Source: Aphis gossypii
Taxonomy: Eukaryota > Arthropoda > Insecta > Hemiptera > Aphididae
Reading direction: 5' to 3'
DNA length: 64,000 nt
Assembly: GCF_020184175.1 (NCBI RefSeq)
Contig: NC_065530.1
Span: forward strand, 48,709,260 to 48,773,259
The notes beneath the pieces are model-generated. The model was not told the DNA's origin. It ran no database searches and saw only the letters and a program-made list of their open reading frames with translations. Below, in pieces: positions 25,222-38,250 of the stretch. The stretch's first letter is position 1. Each line of letters opens with the position of its first letter. Made by a program: the position numbers and the translations under genes.

Positions 25222-28200
25222 CTAAACGTTGATAACGTTTTCAATTTTTTTGTTTTCATTTTCCAGTGATTTTTGAGCTGCTAAATATAAGTTATGATTG
25301 CTTTTTTCGTTGTTGGTCTTTAGTTTATCTTGCATTTGAACGAGGATGTCTTGCATTCGGCGAATCTAAATTGTGAATTAATTATAACACATTTTAACAA
25401 TAGGCCAAATCATATTTAACTGTCAGCAGTATATAATAATTGATAATATTTTAAATAATTACAAAGTACATTTTTATAAAATCAAACTAATAAAATACTA
25501 TCATTGGTTAAATACATTATATAATTGGAGGCTATACCGGATATAACAATTTTTACATTATATATAATTCATTTTGAAATGTAACAGCTATTCTCCAAAT
25601 TCTAAGAAATTACATAAAAAAATATTTAATAGATACTTAATTTTAAACGAATTTTATGAAATTGTTCACGAAGTATTCAAATTGTATTGATAAACAACTG
25701 TTTAAAATTTAGAAAAAAAATTTCAAAAGTTTCAATTTGGACGAAATTACATAATATTTAAACTATCATTATATTATATTATATATATTGGTTATAGCTA
25801 AAAAACACTGTTCAACACAGTAGGACATGAAACTTTTATGTATATTATTATATGTATTTTACATACATAGTATTTTCAAATGCAATGTTTTCATGTAAAA
25901 CCTTTATTACTCAAAGAAAATTAATTATTTGCAAATACCAGTATCAAAAACCATAATATGAATAATACTTAGACTAATAGACCGTCTCTGCTTAGAATCG
26001 TTTTTGTGTGCAATGGTATAATATCATTGAATTCAAATTTAACATAATATATCACAGTGACTTAATTTACATACACTGCGTATAGTAGAGTAGTATCTAC
26101 TTGCCCACCTAACCTATTTTAGTTTTAATTTTCAATAAAATGTTGTCCAAATAAATCACCTATTATATTTTCGCCTACACGCAAATGACGTCCTGAAATA
26201 TATGTAAAATAAAATTGATAAATGTAAGTACATATATGAATTGCGTCCGGTTTTATTGGATTTGGTCAAATTTGAGTAAGATTTTGAAAAAAAAAATTCA
26301 AATCATTTAGGTCAAAATTGATGGAAGAAAATTCAAACTGTTGATTTAAGTCAAGAATTCAAATAAATTTAGGTATGATAATAGTATTTTCTTAAAATAT
26401 TTTTTGGTTTCCAATTTTTAAAATCAGATGAAGCAGAGGTTTGTTTTACATATTTTAATTTTACTTACTTCTAATTGTATAACAAATGTAATAAAAATCA
26501 ATATTTTTAACCTAGCGATAGTTATAATTTGCTATAGACAATCCTAAGTCTGTATGAAATGAGAAATGGAAGGAATATCATGTTTTTACGATGGGACGCA
26601 ATTCGTGTAATTTTTAAATACTTTCGAAACGCAATTCATGTAGAAAAGGGATTTTGGGACGCAATTCGTGTGTAGCGATATTTTTGTTCGTTCGTGTTAC
26701 GCAAAATTACGTATTTCCTTTCGGAGTGGTGAGTATAATTTTATTAAAATAATATTATCATTATGTTTTACACATAATTGTGGTTTATGATGATTGTTCT
26801 TTTTAGGTATACATACGTATTATTAGATACTTAGTATTAAATACCTATTTATATACACGATATTTATTAACAATTATAATGTGCATAAACAATAAATATA
26901 GTAAATTGATAAGGTAAAGCAATTTTGTCGTAAACATAGTACCTACCTATCTATCTATTTTATATTTTTATATAAATTTATATTATTTATACCCGGTTAA
27001 AAATTTAATTATAGATTCTACTTACTTCTTCTTCTTTTTGAATCAATAAAATATCCGTTTCATCGAGTGCTGGTAGCAATTTTGGTATTGAATCTCTTTT
27101 TAGTTTCCTACACAAAATCGACAATAGGTATTCATTTATCCTGTTACTAATATTATATTTTTAATAATATTTACCCCCTATCTTTAAATGCTTGCTGCGA
27201 TATTTTTGAAATCAATTGTGTGCGGAAATTTTCATAATGAACATCCTCAGTAACTTCTTTTAAATCAGGCATATGTGTGGATATTAGCATATTCCGAAGT
27301 TTTGTGAAATCGCTATGGGCTGGGTTATCCACTGAAAATATAATATAATATTATGAACACTCATTATTTTTAATGAACATTATAATACATACACACTCGC
27401 GTTAAGTATATTTATTTACTTTCTCTGTGTAAACTATTCTAAAAATTAATGTAAATATTCAAACAATTTATTAAGTATTCAAATTGTTCTACCTTCTACT
27501 ATACCCCAGTCATATTGTCTTCCTCGTACTTTTTTTCCGTTAACTTCTAAAACCGTGTTACTTCCGACTACGGCAAACGGTAAACATGCTTTCAACTCTT
27601 TGTCCTGCTGTTTAAAGTCTTCATCTTCGTCACTATCACAATCTGGTAGTTGATAAATCTAATCCATCGAATATAGGTACACTTAATAAATATTTTTGAT
27701 AAATAATCTTTTTTAATTAAATTAATAATTAATTTACTTTTATTTCGTGGGACTTGATAGAATCATTAATTCGTTGTTTGATTTGTATTTTTTCTTTTTC
27801 AGTCAACATATCTGCTTTGCTTATAATTGGTATGACGTTGACTTTTTCGTGAATATTGAGCATGAATTCTACGTCTATTGGTCTCAGGCTTAAAGATAAA
27901 TTTGAATAATAATGATTTAGTATGTCACATTATCACATACTAAATATCAAAAAACAACTTCAAATTAAAATATATACCTGTGACAATGACTAGGTATGAA
28001 ATAAAGACAGCAGTGTACACGATTATCGACTATGTTCTTCCTGATAATACCACTTTCTTCAGCGAAATATGCACGAAATTGTTCGTCCACATACTCGCAA
28101 CATGACCGAATGCAGTCAGCACTACTTAAAGACGAACCAAAACCTGAAATAAAAATATAGTTATTGTTTTCCCTTCTCAAAGTTGAAACAAATCAGTTAC

Positions 28201-28778
28201 CAGGTGTGTCGACAACGGTTAGTCTCAACTTTACTCCTTGTTCCTCGATGCATAACGTTTTCTTTTCAATTTGTGCAGTCTGGGGAGGTTCTAAAATCGT
28301 TAAAATATGAGTTATATCTTAATAAGTGCAGACATTTGCAATTGCTATACCATAACTAGATTCATTTCGTTCCTTGTATAAATCGCTTAGGAATAGCGTA
28401 TTTATCAGTGTTGATTTTCCTAAACCAGATTCACCGACTACCATCAGAGTAAACTCAAATCCCTTTTTGACAGTTTTTCGATGTACTATGTCCGGTAAAC
28501 TACCAAACCCTATGTACTCTAAGACAATAAAAAGTTAATAATAAGAATACAAGTATACTATTTTTATATTATGTGTTTATAATTATATTTTAACATATTA
28601 TGTAAATAACCACCTATACATCACGAAAAATTTAAGAATTTTATCGGTTAGAAGATGGCTACGTGGATACATAACCAAGTTGTTACAATTAAGATTTACG
28701 CTGTTAATTGCGTAATGAACTGTACAGAATCTTAACTAATATACAATAATACTGTAAATGGTAAAACTAACCTGACAT
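25222..28778 (-). CDS. septin GTPase, Sep1/SEPT2-like but diverged, complete, nine coding exons
   Basis: Septins are GTP-binding proteins that assemble into filaments at the cell cortex and cleavage furrow. Coding exons in transcript order: 28778-28772 (only ATG TCA G), 28518-28351, 28290-28201, 28143-27978, 27888-27738, 27658-27493, 27331-27175, 27107-27026, 25365-25222. Junctions are GT-AG and phases agree: 1131 nt, 376 residues; Drosophila Sep1 is about 360. Visible parts: polybasic HRKTVKKG (15-22), P-loop GESGLGKST (31-39), G3 DTPG (86-89), G4 motif SKAD (167-170, usually AKAD), NIVDNRVHCC (125-134), the septin unique element with NGKKVRGRQYDWG, and a C-terminal coiled coil from about 310 (EEEIRRMQDILVQMQDKL). 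Odd points: the Asp that normally follows DTPGFG is Ser (GFGSSLSSADC), and the usual YFISPFGHGL is YFIPSHCHSL, keeping the second His. The frame and splice sites are intact, so it looks like a working but fast-evolving paralogue, not a pseudogene. Placement in the SEPT2 group is by eye. Confidence 0.92.
25970..26160 (-). repeat. dispersed 'GATTCTGAGCGGAGA' family, copy C (reverse), in septin intron 8
   Basis: Reverse complement contains AAAACGATTCTAAGCAGAGACGG, and further out the 'gtcactgtgatatattatgt' and 'ggcaagtagatac' segments shared with copy A. It lies in the 1660-nt last intron of the septin gene. Confidence 0.6.
26160..26730. repeat. foldback-like repeat with GGGACGCAATTCGTGT motifs, copy 2
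   Basis: One inverted unit (catatatgaattgcgtcc, 26233-26250) faces three direct units: gggacgcaattcgtgta (26584-26600), aaacgcaattcatgta and gggacgcaattcgtgt (ending about 26662). The arrangement resembles the element at 5.16-5.85 kb. It sits in septin intron 8; outer ends were not determined. Confidence 0.5.
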
Positions 28779-28930
28779 GATTGTAGTGCTTAGGATAATC
28801 TTACATCATGTAAAACACAAATCAAAACTGCGTTTAGAAAGCTAATCAAATGTTTGATTAAACATGATTGAATGTAGTAACACGATTTTCAAGTTGTCCC
28901 GCCATTTATTACCAAACATTCTATAAAAAA
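28779..28930 (-). promoter_or_regulatory. septin 5' leader and promoter region
   Basis: Contains TCCCGCCATTT at 28897-28907 (+ strand), about 119 nt before the start codon; its complement AAATGGCGGGA is also found at the eIF3a 5' end. The start site is not resolved. Confidence 0.35.
28801..28809 (-). promoter_or_regulatory. possible two-codon uORF upstream of the septin start
   Basis: Minus strand reads ATG ATG TAA ending 22 nt before the septin ATG. If this stretch is in the mature leader it would be a minimal upstream ORF able to damp translation. Presence in the mRNA is not shown by sequence. Confidence 0.3.
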
Positions 28931-29549
28931 AAAATCATAGTTCAGTTGTAGTTCAGTACCAGCCTTTTATGTACCTATGCTGTTAATATTTGCAAATACA
29001 TAATATTTATAGTGGAATTATCGATTGTTTGGTAATTTGAAAGTAGGTATTTAGGATTTTTTCGAATCGATAACAGTTGTGTTGAATGCTATATCATGCT
29101 TAAGTGGCTATGGAAAAAAACAAATTCAAACGTCTTTTATGAATTTATACCTAATAACTACAGATATGAAATATACACACGAGACACTAAAATGTATTGT
29201 TAGTACTATAGCAGTATATAAATACCACATACAATAACCAACAAGACTCGTCACGAGTGAAACAATAACGACGAAACGATACGGTACATTGTTATGGCAC
29301 CTATATAGCATCAACACAATATACTTAGGTTTTATCGAAACACAAGATAAAGTAGGTACGAACGTGTAATATTATGACGGGTGTCGATGGGTTTGGAGCA
29401 ATAACGATTCCGTGCAAAACGACGTCTGATTTACTGCAAGATCAACGGCCGTGCTTGTAAAAAAACTCCACCACTCCGATGTCGGTATGATTTGAATATT
29501 ATTATTAGGACAATAACAAACAAAAAAACACAATAAGACCGTTGTTGAT

Positions 29550-30090
29550 GTCGTTACACTTATCGTAGTTTTTGAACTGGGAGCGCGCCCGGCAGCCTCG
29601 GCTCTCGATGCGTATGCGTCCGCGTTGTCACTGAACTCGCAAATCGATAATCTGGCGCGACCGTCCCGGGAGCTGACACGCACTCGCGCGCCGTACACAC
29701 ACTGGTGGGGACAGAATAATACGATATTATTCATATATTACGCACACGCGCACTCGCGGACTTACGTATACTAAACACACACGAATGACGTACTGAATGA
29801 AAATGGGGTGGCGGTGCTGTCGATGACTGAGGGTTCTACACTACGATATACAATAGCAATGATGTGTACGCACTATAAATATAATATTATTATTTTATAT
29901 CGTAGCGCCAATGTACCGTACGTACATTTATACGCACAGTATACGGACAACGGTTTTTTTTTTTTTTTTTTTTTTTAATCGCCACGACAGTCAGGACGAG
30001 GGTGGTACGTGTGTGTGTGTACGCGCTTTTGCGTTCTCCGCGATCGTAAGCCCCCCCGGTACGGATGCGATGACGTCATTACAAGTGGGT
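29550..30090. promoter_or_regulatory. GC/CpG-rich island with CRE, likely promoter or first exon of an unseen transcript
   Basis: In a genome segment that is otherwise very AT-rich this block is dense in CG (gggagcgcgcccggcagcc, gcgcgaccgtcccggg, gcacactcgcgcgcc-type runs) with a 23-T run at 29954-29976. TGACGTCA, a perfect CRE palindrome, is at 30071-30078 and a TGACGTA half-site variant at 29786-29792. A 120-codon minus-strand frame (29372-29734) and a 60-codon plus-strand frame (29911-30093) lack protein-like features and are probably by-products of GC content. It may be an alternative upstream promoter of the septin gene or a divergent start into the 30-64 kb region. Confidence 0.45.
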
Positions 30091-30099
30091 TAAATAAAT

Positions 30100-31700
30100 G
30101 ACCTTGATCCAATGCCGGCGATATAATAACATTTAATAACAATAATAATACATAATAATAGCGATGTAGTACAATAATAGGTACTATTATAATAACTAAC
30201 GTACAATACGTATAATACCTAGGTATGTTTTTAGACTAACGTCACGATAAAAGAAAACGTCAAAAGTAAAAACAGTACCCCGAGCAACCTAACAGTAACT
30301 ACTGTAGTTAATAACTGTAGTTGTTGTGGTATACTTTCTCGTGAGATACACTAATTTTCACGTAAACGTAAACAAGAGTTCAATTTGGAATACTTAGCAC
30401 CCGACGGTGATAACTGACTTACGTACATATTAAATATTTAAATGTATACCATTTCAGTCTTTTATAATTAATAAAAAATAAAAATAATTAATTGAAAAAC
30501 ATCAAATACATTATACTACCTACACACCTACCCAACGAAAAAATAAAATCATTAAAAAAAAACTCTAATTAATATAACATTAGGCAATATTTAAAATAAC
30601 AGTTTGTAAAACATAGTTAAAATATCATGAAACTATGATGTTAAAATATATGTATAATATAATATACCAACAATATAAAATGATTCATAACATAAAAATT
30701 AATAATATTATGTTTTTGTTTATTTTTAACGTTATCACCGATTTATTTCTCATATTCAAATAACAAGAATAACTACGTACAATGCCTACTTTATTTGCTC
30801 CTGTATCGGTTATCTCCTTTTAACTTAATTGTTTAGAATGGTTACAATCCTTTGTAAACAGTGTTAACCGACACTTTGAAAGTTGTTTGCTTATTTAATG
30901 TTTCAAATACTAGTAAAAACAAATGAGAATGAAAATAATATTTTTCACTTAGAAAAGTCAGTATATATACAATATATGAATGAAAAAACATTTGTATAAT
31001 CACAGTTATAAAAAAAAGAGTGATTATCTATAAGAATTAAATAGGTGTTAAATTCAATAAAGTTTGATCAAAATAATTTTTTTTGCTTTTTAATGTTCAT
31101 TACCTATATTGAATACATAAGTATACGAATTTTAGTTTGTTAATTTAATTGCACCTAGCGGATATTATGCATTAATTGTCACTCTGGTTGTTAGTATAAT
31201 TTCAATATGTAATTAATCCAATTATTTTATAAAATAATTACCATTATACGTATATATACAATATACATCTTTGTTAAATGTCAATCGTTAAATTATTTTT
31301 AATATGACATTTTATTAATATATTTTAATAACTTTAATATTTGTTTTCAATCCTTTATTTGTTAAAACTGTACCAGTATATTATTTTTAAATGACAATAT
31401 ACAATTTTCATTTTATAATTATTTAGAACATACATAATATAGCGGTACAATCTAGCATTAAAATATTATCATAGCCGAGTAATTAATAATTAAAAAATTA
31501 TTATGATTTGATAAATAATTTTGATATTGTGATTTTTACTGCAATTATTTAAATAGTATTGTAAAATTGTTATTATTTTTCACTGTAATTTGTATACATA
31601 GTATTATTACTATTATTAATTAAGTATTATATATATTAAATTTAAAAGTACCAACACATACTTTCTATAGCAATTTAATATGAAAATAAGACATATATAT
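30100..31700. other. AT-rich DNA, nothing recognised
   Basis: Short random open frames only. Confidence 0.5.
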
Positions 31701-31706
31701 AGCAAA

Positions 31707-31989
31707 CAGTGGAGTAATTTGGTTATGTTTGTAAGGAAGATGAAATGTTTTTACATTTTACCTATAATCTTCCCCCCTCAAAAAAAAATTATGCTTATCA
31801 TAAGCAGCTCCTTTCAGTGTAATAAATGTATTTACACATGTGACACGGAAATAAATAATTACAAAATATTCAATAATATATAATAATATAACTAAATGAA
31901 TGTAGGTAGTTAACCAATTTTTTTTTCAAAAAAAAAAAAAGGTCTAGAGGGGATAAGATTCCCAAATCTCTCTTGTAATCACGCCACTG
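31707..31989. mobile_element. MITE-like element with CAGTGG ends
   Basis: Left end CAGTGGAGTAATTTGG and inverted right end CAGTGGCGTGATTAC share the CAGTGG-GT-ATT pattern also seen at 50984. The right flank is TA but the left flank is AA, so the expected TA duplication is not intact. The 67-codon open frame across it is not transposase-like. Confidence 0.4.
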
Positions 31990-34900
31990 TATGTACGTAC
32001 ACATAAAAATAATAGGTACTCACCAATGAAAAATGAATTTTTACCTAATTCCTATCAAATTTTATTTGCTATGAATTAATTGTAAACCTAAGTCTGTTCA
32101 AATTTTTCCATTTTATATTTTTTCTAAATTATTGACGAACGATACATAGAATTATTAAGATTTACAAATATCTGAAATATCCATAACTGTGAATTAATGT
32201 AAATAGTATTTTAGTATATTTATTGTAGTGTTATAGGTAATACGTTATTTATTATGCTAGTTTAGGTAAGTGTATAATGTGTTGTCATATAATTTGTTAA
32301 AAAGTTCTTTCTTGTTTATAATTATTTGTTTGGTTATAAATCTATACTCAAAAGACTTAATAATTTTATATTTTTATACATTGAAACATTTACATTACGA
32401 TTAAGTATCATAAGCAACAATTAAAAGTTCTTATTATCTATAGAAAAATTTGATAAATAGAATGTCATATAATTTGTTTATGGTTCTCAAATATAATTCG
32501 TTAAATTAACGTTAGTTGTATAGTCTCACTGTATAATATTTTATGTACAATAAATATATATATACAATATACATATATATAATATTATATATAGGTACAG
32601 GTATTATAACAAAATAATAAAATAATTGTAATTATCAATTACCTATTATCTGTAGTGTTTGATAATCAATTTACCAGTTTACCACATGTAATTTTACAAC
32701 TATAACATAATAATATATTAAAATATACAGTGGAATGAAAATGATATAAAATATTATACATTTATTTATTAAATCTCATTATTATCTTTATGATTAGGTA
32801 TGATTCGATATTATTGAATCGGTTACATTCCAAAATATAATAGCGACTGCTTATAAACTTATAACAATAGTGATTTATATGCGTAATCCCATAAATATTT
32901 AAAATATCTAATTTTATTTATGATAACTATAGCAATTTTAAACAATCAATTAATAGCTAATAATAATATTTACTTTATTACTCACATATTACGCGTATAT
33001 TAATAATGATTACTTATCAAATAAATTTAATATTTTCCGTAAACTGTATGAGAATTTGAAGAGAATAAAATTAAAACACTTATTAATAACAACTAATATT
33101 ATTCATAATGCGTAAATGAAGAAGATAGGTATATTTAATATTAAGAGTGTATCTGTCACGTTTCCTCTAAAAGTGGCCTGCTCTTTTTCACAAAATGATA
33201 ATAATATGTTAACTAATAACCCACTCCATGTTTCCATCAAAACAATTTCTATACTATTAAAAACCATAATACACTTATACAGAACATTTATTTAAAATAC
33301 ATTAAATGTTAATAAATTGTAAAATATTTTATTAATACATAAAATCCTGACAATATTAATTATTTTATCCATTTAAATTTGTATTTTTTTTTTAAGTATA
33401 TCTAAATTAAACTATTGATGTATTACATATTATCCATTTAACGTTTTCAGTTAGAAAAGCTAAAGCGCCATCTGTTTGTACGAACAATTATTTATATTGT
33501 GCTGTAGTAGAAATAATATTCCGAGATCTCGCTAGTAATTTCAAAACTCATAACCAATAATGGTGTATTATCAGAGGAGGACGAAAATAGATAAAAAAAA
33601 AAATCATTAGACTCTAGTGTCACATAAATGTGTCTAATCAATCATTGACTACAATGAGATTTCCGCAGCTTGGTGGCTTGGTATGTAAACAAAAACTTAT
33701 CATTTTATGTGAGACCTCTTCCCTTCCATAAACACTTTGAGCATTAATATTTTTTTGTTTTGTGGTGCTATGAAATAACAGTTAATTGATGAACAATGTC
33801 AATTTTTTTAAAGGAAATTAGGCATCTATTGTATTCGATCATAAATCATTATTATCTAAGTTAATTAATTTTAGATTAAATTTTTAATTATTGAAATGCT
33901 TGGCTGCTTAGTATAATATTATTTATATGATAAAATACAATTTTATCTATTGGTTAACATGAACAATAATCTTTCTGCTCCTATTATAGTTATTTCTGGA
34001 TTCCTACTAAAAGGTCATTTATCGTCTATTTTGTTTAAATTTTTATTAATGACTATACTAGTTCTATTTTCCTTCATCATTGTAGATACTTGATATTAGC
34101 AGATAGCCTAAAATAATTTATGGTCAAAAGACTAAATACATCGATTTAATAGGTAGGTACCTACTTCAATCGAATTAGGATATCCTTGACAATTTATATG
34201 TATAGATAGGTATAGTCGTATAGACAAATTCAAACATATTTTTGTTATCTTAATCCACTGATAGTTGAATTTTGTAATTAATATAACGAGAAATACATAA
34301 GAATTGGCACCTATAAAACATTAGGAACTTGTATATTTTGTTAACATTGTGGATTTCATTGCTTCCAATGCTCATATAAATGCCATTTGTGAAAAAGCAT
34401 AACTTTAGAAATTTAGATTTTATCAATAGACATTGTTTAGAATTGAATGACTTTTATTGCTTAAAAATTTTATTTTATTCATTCGTATCAATATCAAATT
34501 CTGATCAATTGTGTGGAACCCTAAACAACTATAGGTAGATATGAATTGGAAAAATTGCAACAGTGTTTCCTCCTCATGGTTGATAAAATTGATTTAGCCG
34601 GTCGTCCGATATTCGAGGTTGATTTTATTGAAATATAAACTCAACTTTACTAATGTATTTTTGTGTATAAACTTTTTATTGTCTACATTGCCAGTCCACA
34701 TTTTTTTTAAATATATTTTTTTATGCGTACTACAAATCGCAATACTCGTAATTTTTGTTGTTTTCACACCAAATCATAAGTAAAAAAATGTTGTTTAAGT
34801 AACTCCATGTATCAAATCTGAAACTTGTGTAACGATTTAAATAATGTTAATCATTCTGTCCTAAATTTTAAATAATGTAGATATTAATATGTAAGTAAAG

Positions 34901-36470
34901 TTTTTATTTATATACGTAATATTATATTATATTTACGTATTTATTTATTTACAGGTTAAAATTCATTTATAAGGAATTTTAAAATAGTGTATACAGAAAT
35001 ATATGAATATAAAAATAAATAACATTAGTATAATAAACTGTTATAGTTAAAATCGTACTTTGATCTTTCTACAGGTTTTAAATTACTTAATAAATGAATA
35101 AAATAATAACAATGTGTTAAGCTTTTAAATTACAATATTTTAAAAATAAATTACAATTTTAGTTTTTCAGCTAAGATTATTGCCAGTAAACATATTTTAT
35201 CATCAAGTCTTCATGTTAAGCCTAATTTATTGTTATGTTATTATGTAAAAATTGTAAACAATAAAAAGAAAAAAAAACACTTTTTCATATTATTAGTGCC
35301 TAATATTATTGATTAGTTATACATTAAACAATATACATAATATATTTTATTTTGGAATATTACAGCATATAACAATGTAACAGGTATTCAAAGGTAAAAT
35401 ACAATTATTTCATCAGTTTTTGCATGGGAAATTCCTAAACAAGTATCTGATGGTGTAAACTTGATAATAATTATCAAATTCCTGACGAATATTTAGATCA
35501 CATTTTATACGTCATTATGTTATTATACTTATTAAACACCATCTGTTAGCTGCATAACTAACTTTTAGATTTATTATTCATCACTTATATTTTAAAATTT
35601 ACAACACAAACATTTCCTATACAAACCCTTGTTTTAAAAACTTAGTAAATATTAAAAATACTTTTATATCTCACAAGAACATTTTAAAATAAGTAATATA
35701 CATTTATATAATTATATAATACAAACGCCAAACATATACTACCATTACAAATAGTTATGGGTTTTTGAGATATTTAATATCTTCGATTTTATTAGGCTAT
35801 AATATTTAACCAATATCAATAAGTTCTATGTTATTCGTACAACTAGTCCTCCCTCCACTCTTTAATTCTTTATTTCCAAATGATATATCACCACTAATAA
35901 TATTAATTAGTATTATTATAATTCTCGTCAAAATATAATATTTGATTAAAAATATATTATAATGATGTTACAGTCATATATACATATTATAGATACATAT
36001 TTAATGTGTTTAAGTATTATGTTATGGTTTATCGTGTTGAAATAAAATAAGATATGATCAATTTTATTATTATACATTAATATTGTAATTATAACATTAT
36101 AACTATTGTATAATATATGTATTATATATTAATTTATAGGTTTTGATGTGTTAAAGTAAACTATTAAGTTTGACCTCGATGCGTTTAGTTAAATTTATAA
36201 TTTTTATAGAGGATCTTATTCATATTTTAATGTTTTATTGTTGTCTTAACGAAATCTACATCATATTGTTATAAATCAATGTTTATTATGATTTTCCGTA
36301 TAATCACATAATGTATCGATATCCTATCAAGAAATTAATTTTAAATAGGTATATTACTTATGTGGTAGGTATACGTCTTCAAAGCCTAATTTAATTGACT
36401 GCAATATTAATGGATATTCTTAATTCTAGAGTTAGAGACTTAAAATTTGTATAGCTCACAACGATATTTT
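31990..36470. other. AT-rich gene-poor DNA
   Basis: No exon with protein-like composition or RNA gene recognised on either strand; a slightly GC-richer patch lies near 33.45-33.70 kb. Confidence 0.5.

Positions 36471-36496
<26 letters not shown>
36471..36496. repeat. (TAA)n microsatellite
   Basis: About eight to nine trinucleotide units followed by an A-rich run. Confidence 0.85.
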
Positions 36497-36499
<3 letters not shown>

Positions 36500-36506
<7 letters not shown>

Positions 36507-37735
36507 TAAAAAAATAAAATGCTGTTTTTAAGTCGAAAGTCAAAATCACGTAAATAATTTTACAAAATAAACAATCGGCTTTTACATTGCAATAATTTAT
36601 AACTATACGCGTATTTTGCACACAATTGTGGCTCCTCGATGATATTATAGTACCTATCGTATTATAATTATTTTTCACTGATTCACTGTGGATTTCAAAA
36701 CAAAACATTACCTACCTATATTATATTTTAAACTCGTTGGTTATACAACTGTTGTCCAAATTATTGCCCAATTATAAAATAATAATAATATGCAACATGC
36801 CAACATGGTAATTTTGAATTATCAAAAACGCTCTATATTTCGTAGGTAATAACTTTAATGTTGGTATTGTAAAATACACAATACTGAAATATTTTTAAAG
36901 TTACATGTCATAAAATACGTTTTATGGTCATCATATAGTTTATGAGAGTTATGACTTATGAGAAATGCTTAGTCAGCACACTGATTTAGGGTGGTCCGCG
37001 AATATAGAAATAATTATACCTGCGGCATTGTGCGAGGCTGTGCAAACAAGGCATGCGTCGGTAATTTTGGTAAATTATAATATATGCGTAACGAATAAAG
37101 TACGATGGCCAGTAAAAAAATATTAATTAACATTTCCGCATTTTATAATTATGTATTTTTGTATAGATACGATATTATGGCCATAACCGGAAAACCGCGA
37201 TGTGTATGTTCACTAAAATATAACTTTAGGTATATAGTATATACTTAATGTGATATTGTCTCGTCATCTCGGTAGTAGAAATATCCAGCCTGTACCGTAA
37301 ATCATAGTTATTAGAATATTTTATCAATTATTATTAATGGACAGGTTACAAATTAGTGCTCTATACCTACGAATTGCCGGCTTCACAAAATATAATATAT
37401 TACAACATTACCTAAAAGTTATAACATATTTGTCATAACTGATGATATTGCATTGTGTGTGGTAGATATTAAAAATTGTAAGTTCATTAGAGACTGAAAG
37501 TTTTGATTTTAACCAATTTTAATATTCCAAGATTCAAGTGTAATAATTATAGATGTACCTATACAGTTAAAAAAAAAGATTAATAATTATATTAGTTATT
37601 AATAGTTATCCTCATATAGTGCCGTAAGTGATGGGTCGGTGGCCGGAGAGATATCAAGAATTAAATGATTAAGTGGGTCACGCTTTGCTTGACAGTAGGT
37701 GTCGAATGGTTCTTGAACATTAGATCTTTGTCAGT
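36500..37735. other. AT-rich gene-poor DNA
   Basis: Only a small GC-richer patch near 36.99-37.07 kb (tgcggcattgtgcgaggctg) stands out; no function assigned. Confidence 0.45.
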
Positions 37736-37737
37736 TG

Positions 37738-38250
37738 TCACTATAATGGACGTGTTAAATTTCAATGCAATGCTAGGTATACTTGTATACTAAAAACGGT
37801 TCTGAACGAAAATGATTTGTCAGCCCAAGATATATTTTTCATTGGGTGTTGAAAAAGGTGGTTTATGTTTTAATGACCTGAATATCTCAAAATTAAATCA
37901 TGTACAGAAAATGCCAATTTAAACAACTGATGTATGTTTCAAGCTTCTATTACTAGTCATTTTTGACTATAACAAAAATCTAAAATTATTTGATTGTACA
38001 CCGTTATTTTACACGTGAATTTTTGATTTCGTAAACAATTTAAACTTAAGATAAAATCCAATGCTTAACGTCTTTTATAATTATTGTAAGCCAAACTTAT
38101 AGAAAACCTTGTATTAAATTTTCAATTCTTAGCAACTTATACAATTTTTTTTTATACGTTTTAACTACAAAATAATTAGTAAATATTCATCATTTTGACG
38201 AATTTTCGTCAATATTTGAGCTTCAAATGCCAATAAAAAAAAATTGTGAA
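37738..38250 (+). repeat. dispersed 'GATTCTGAGCGGAGA' family, copy D (forward)
   Basis: Core 'aacggttctgaacgaaaatga' then tttgtcagcccaagatat, 'aaggtggtttatgtttt' and, near 38210, 'tttgagcttcaaatgccaa', colinear with copy B at 19.79-20.48 kb. Confidence 0.65.

Noticed and set aside
29372..29734. 120-codon minus-strand ORF as a protein gene
   Set aside because: No domain or compositional sign of coding; its length follows from the GC-rich block, and it overlaps promoter-like sequence.
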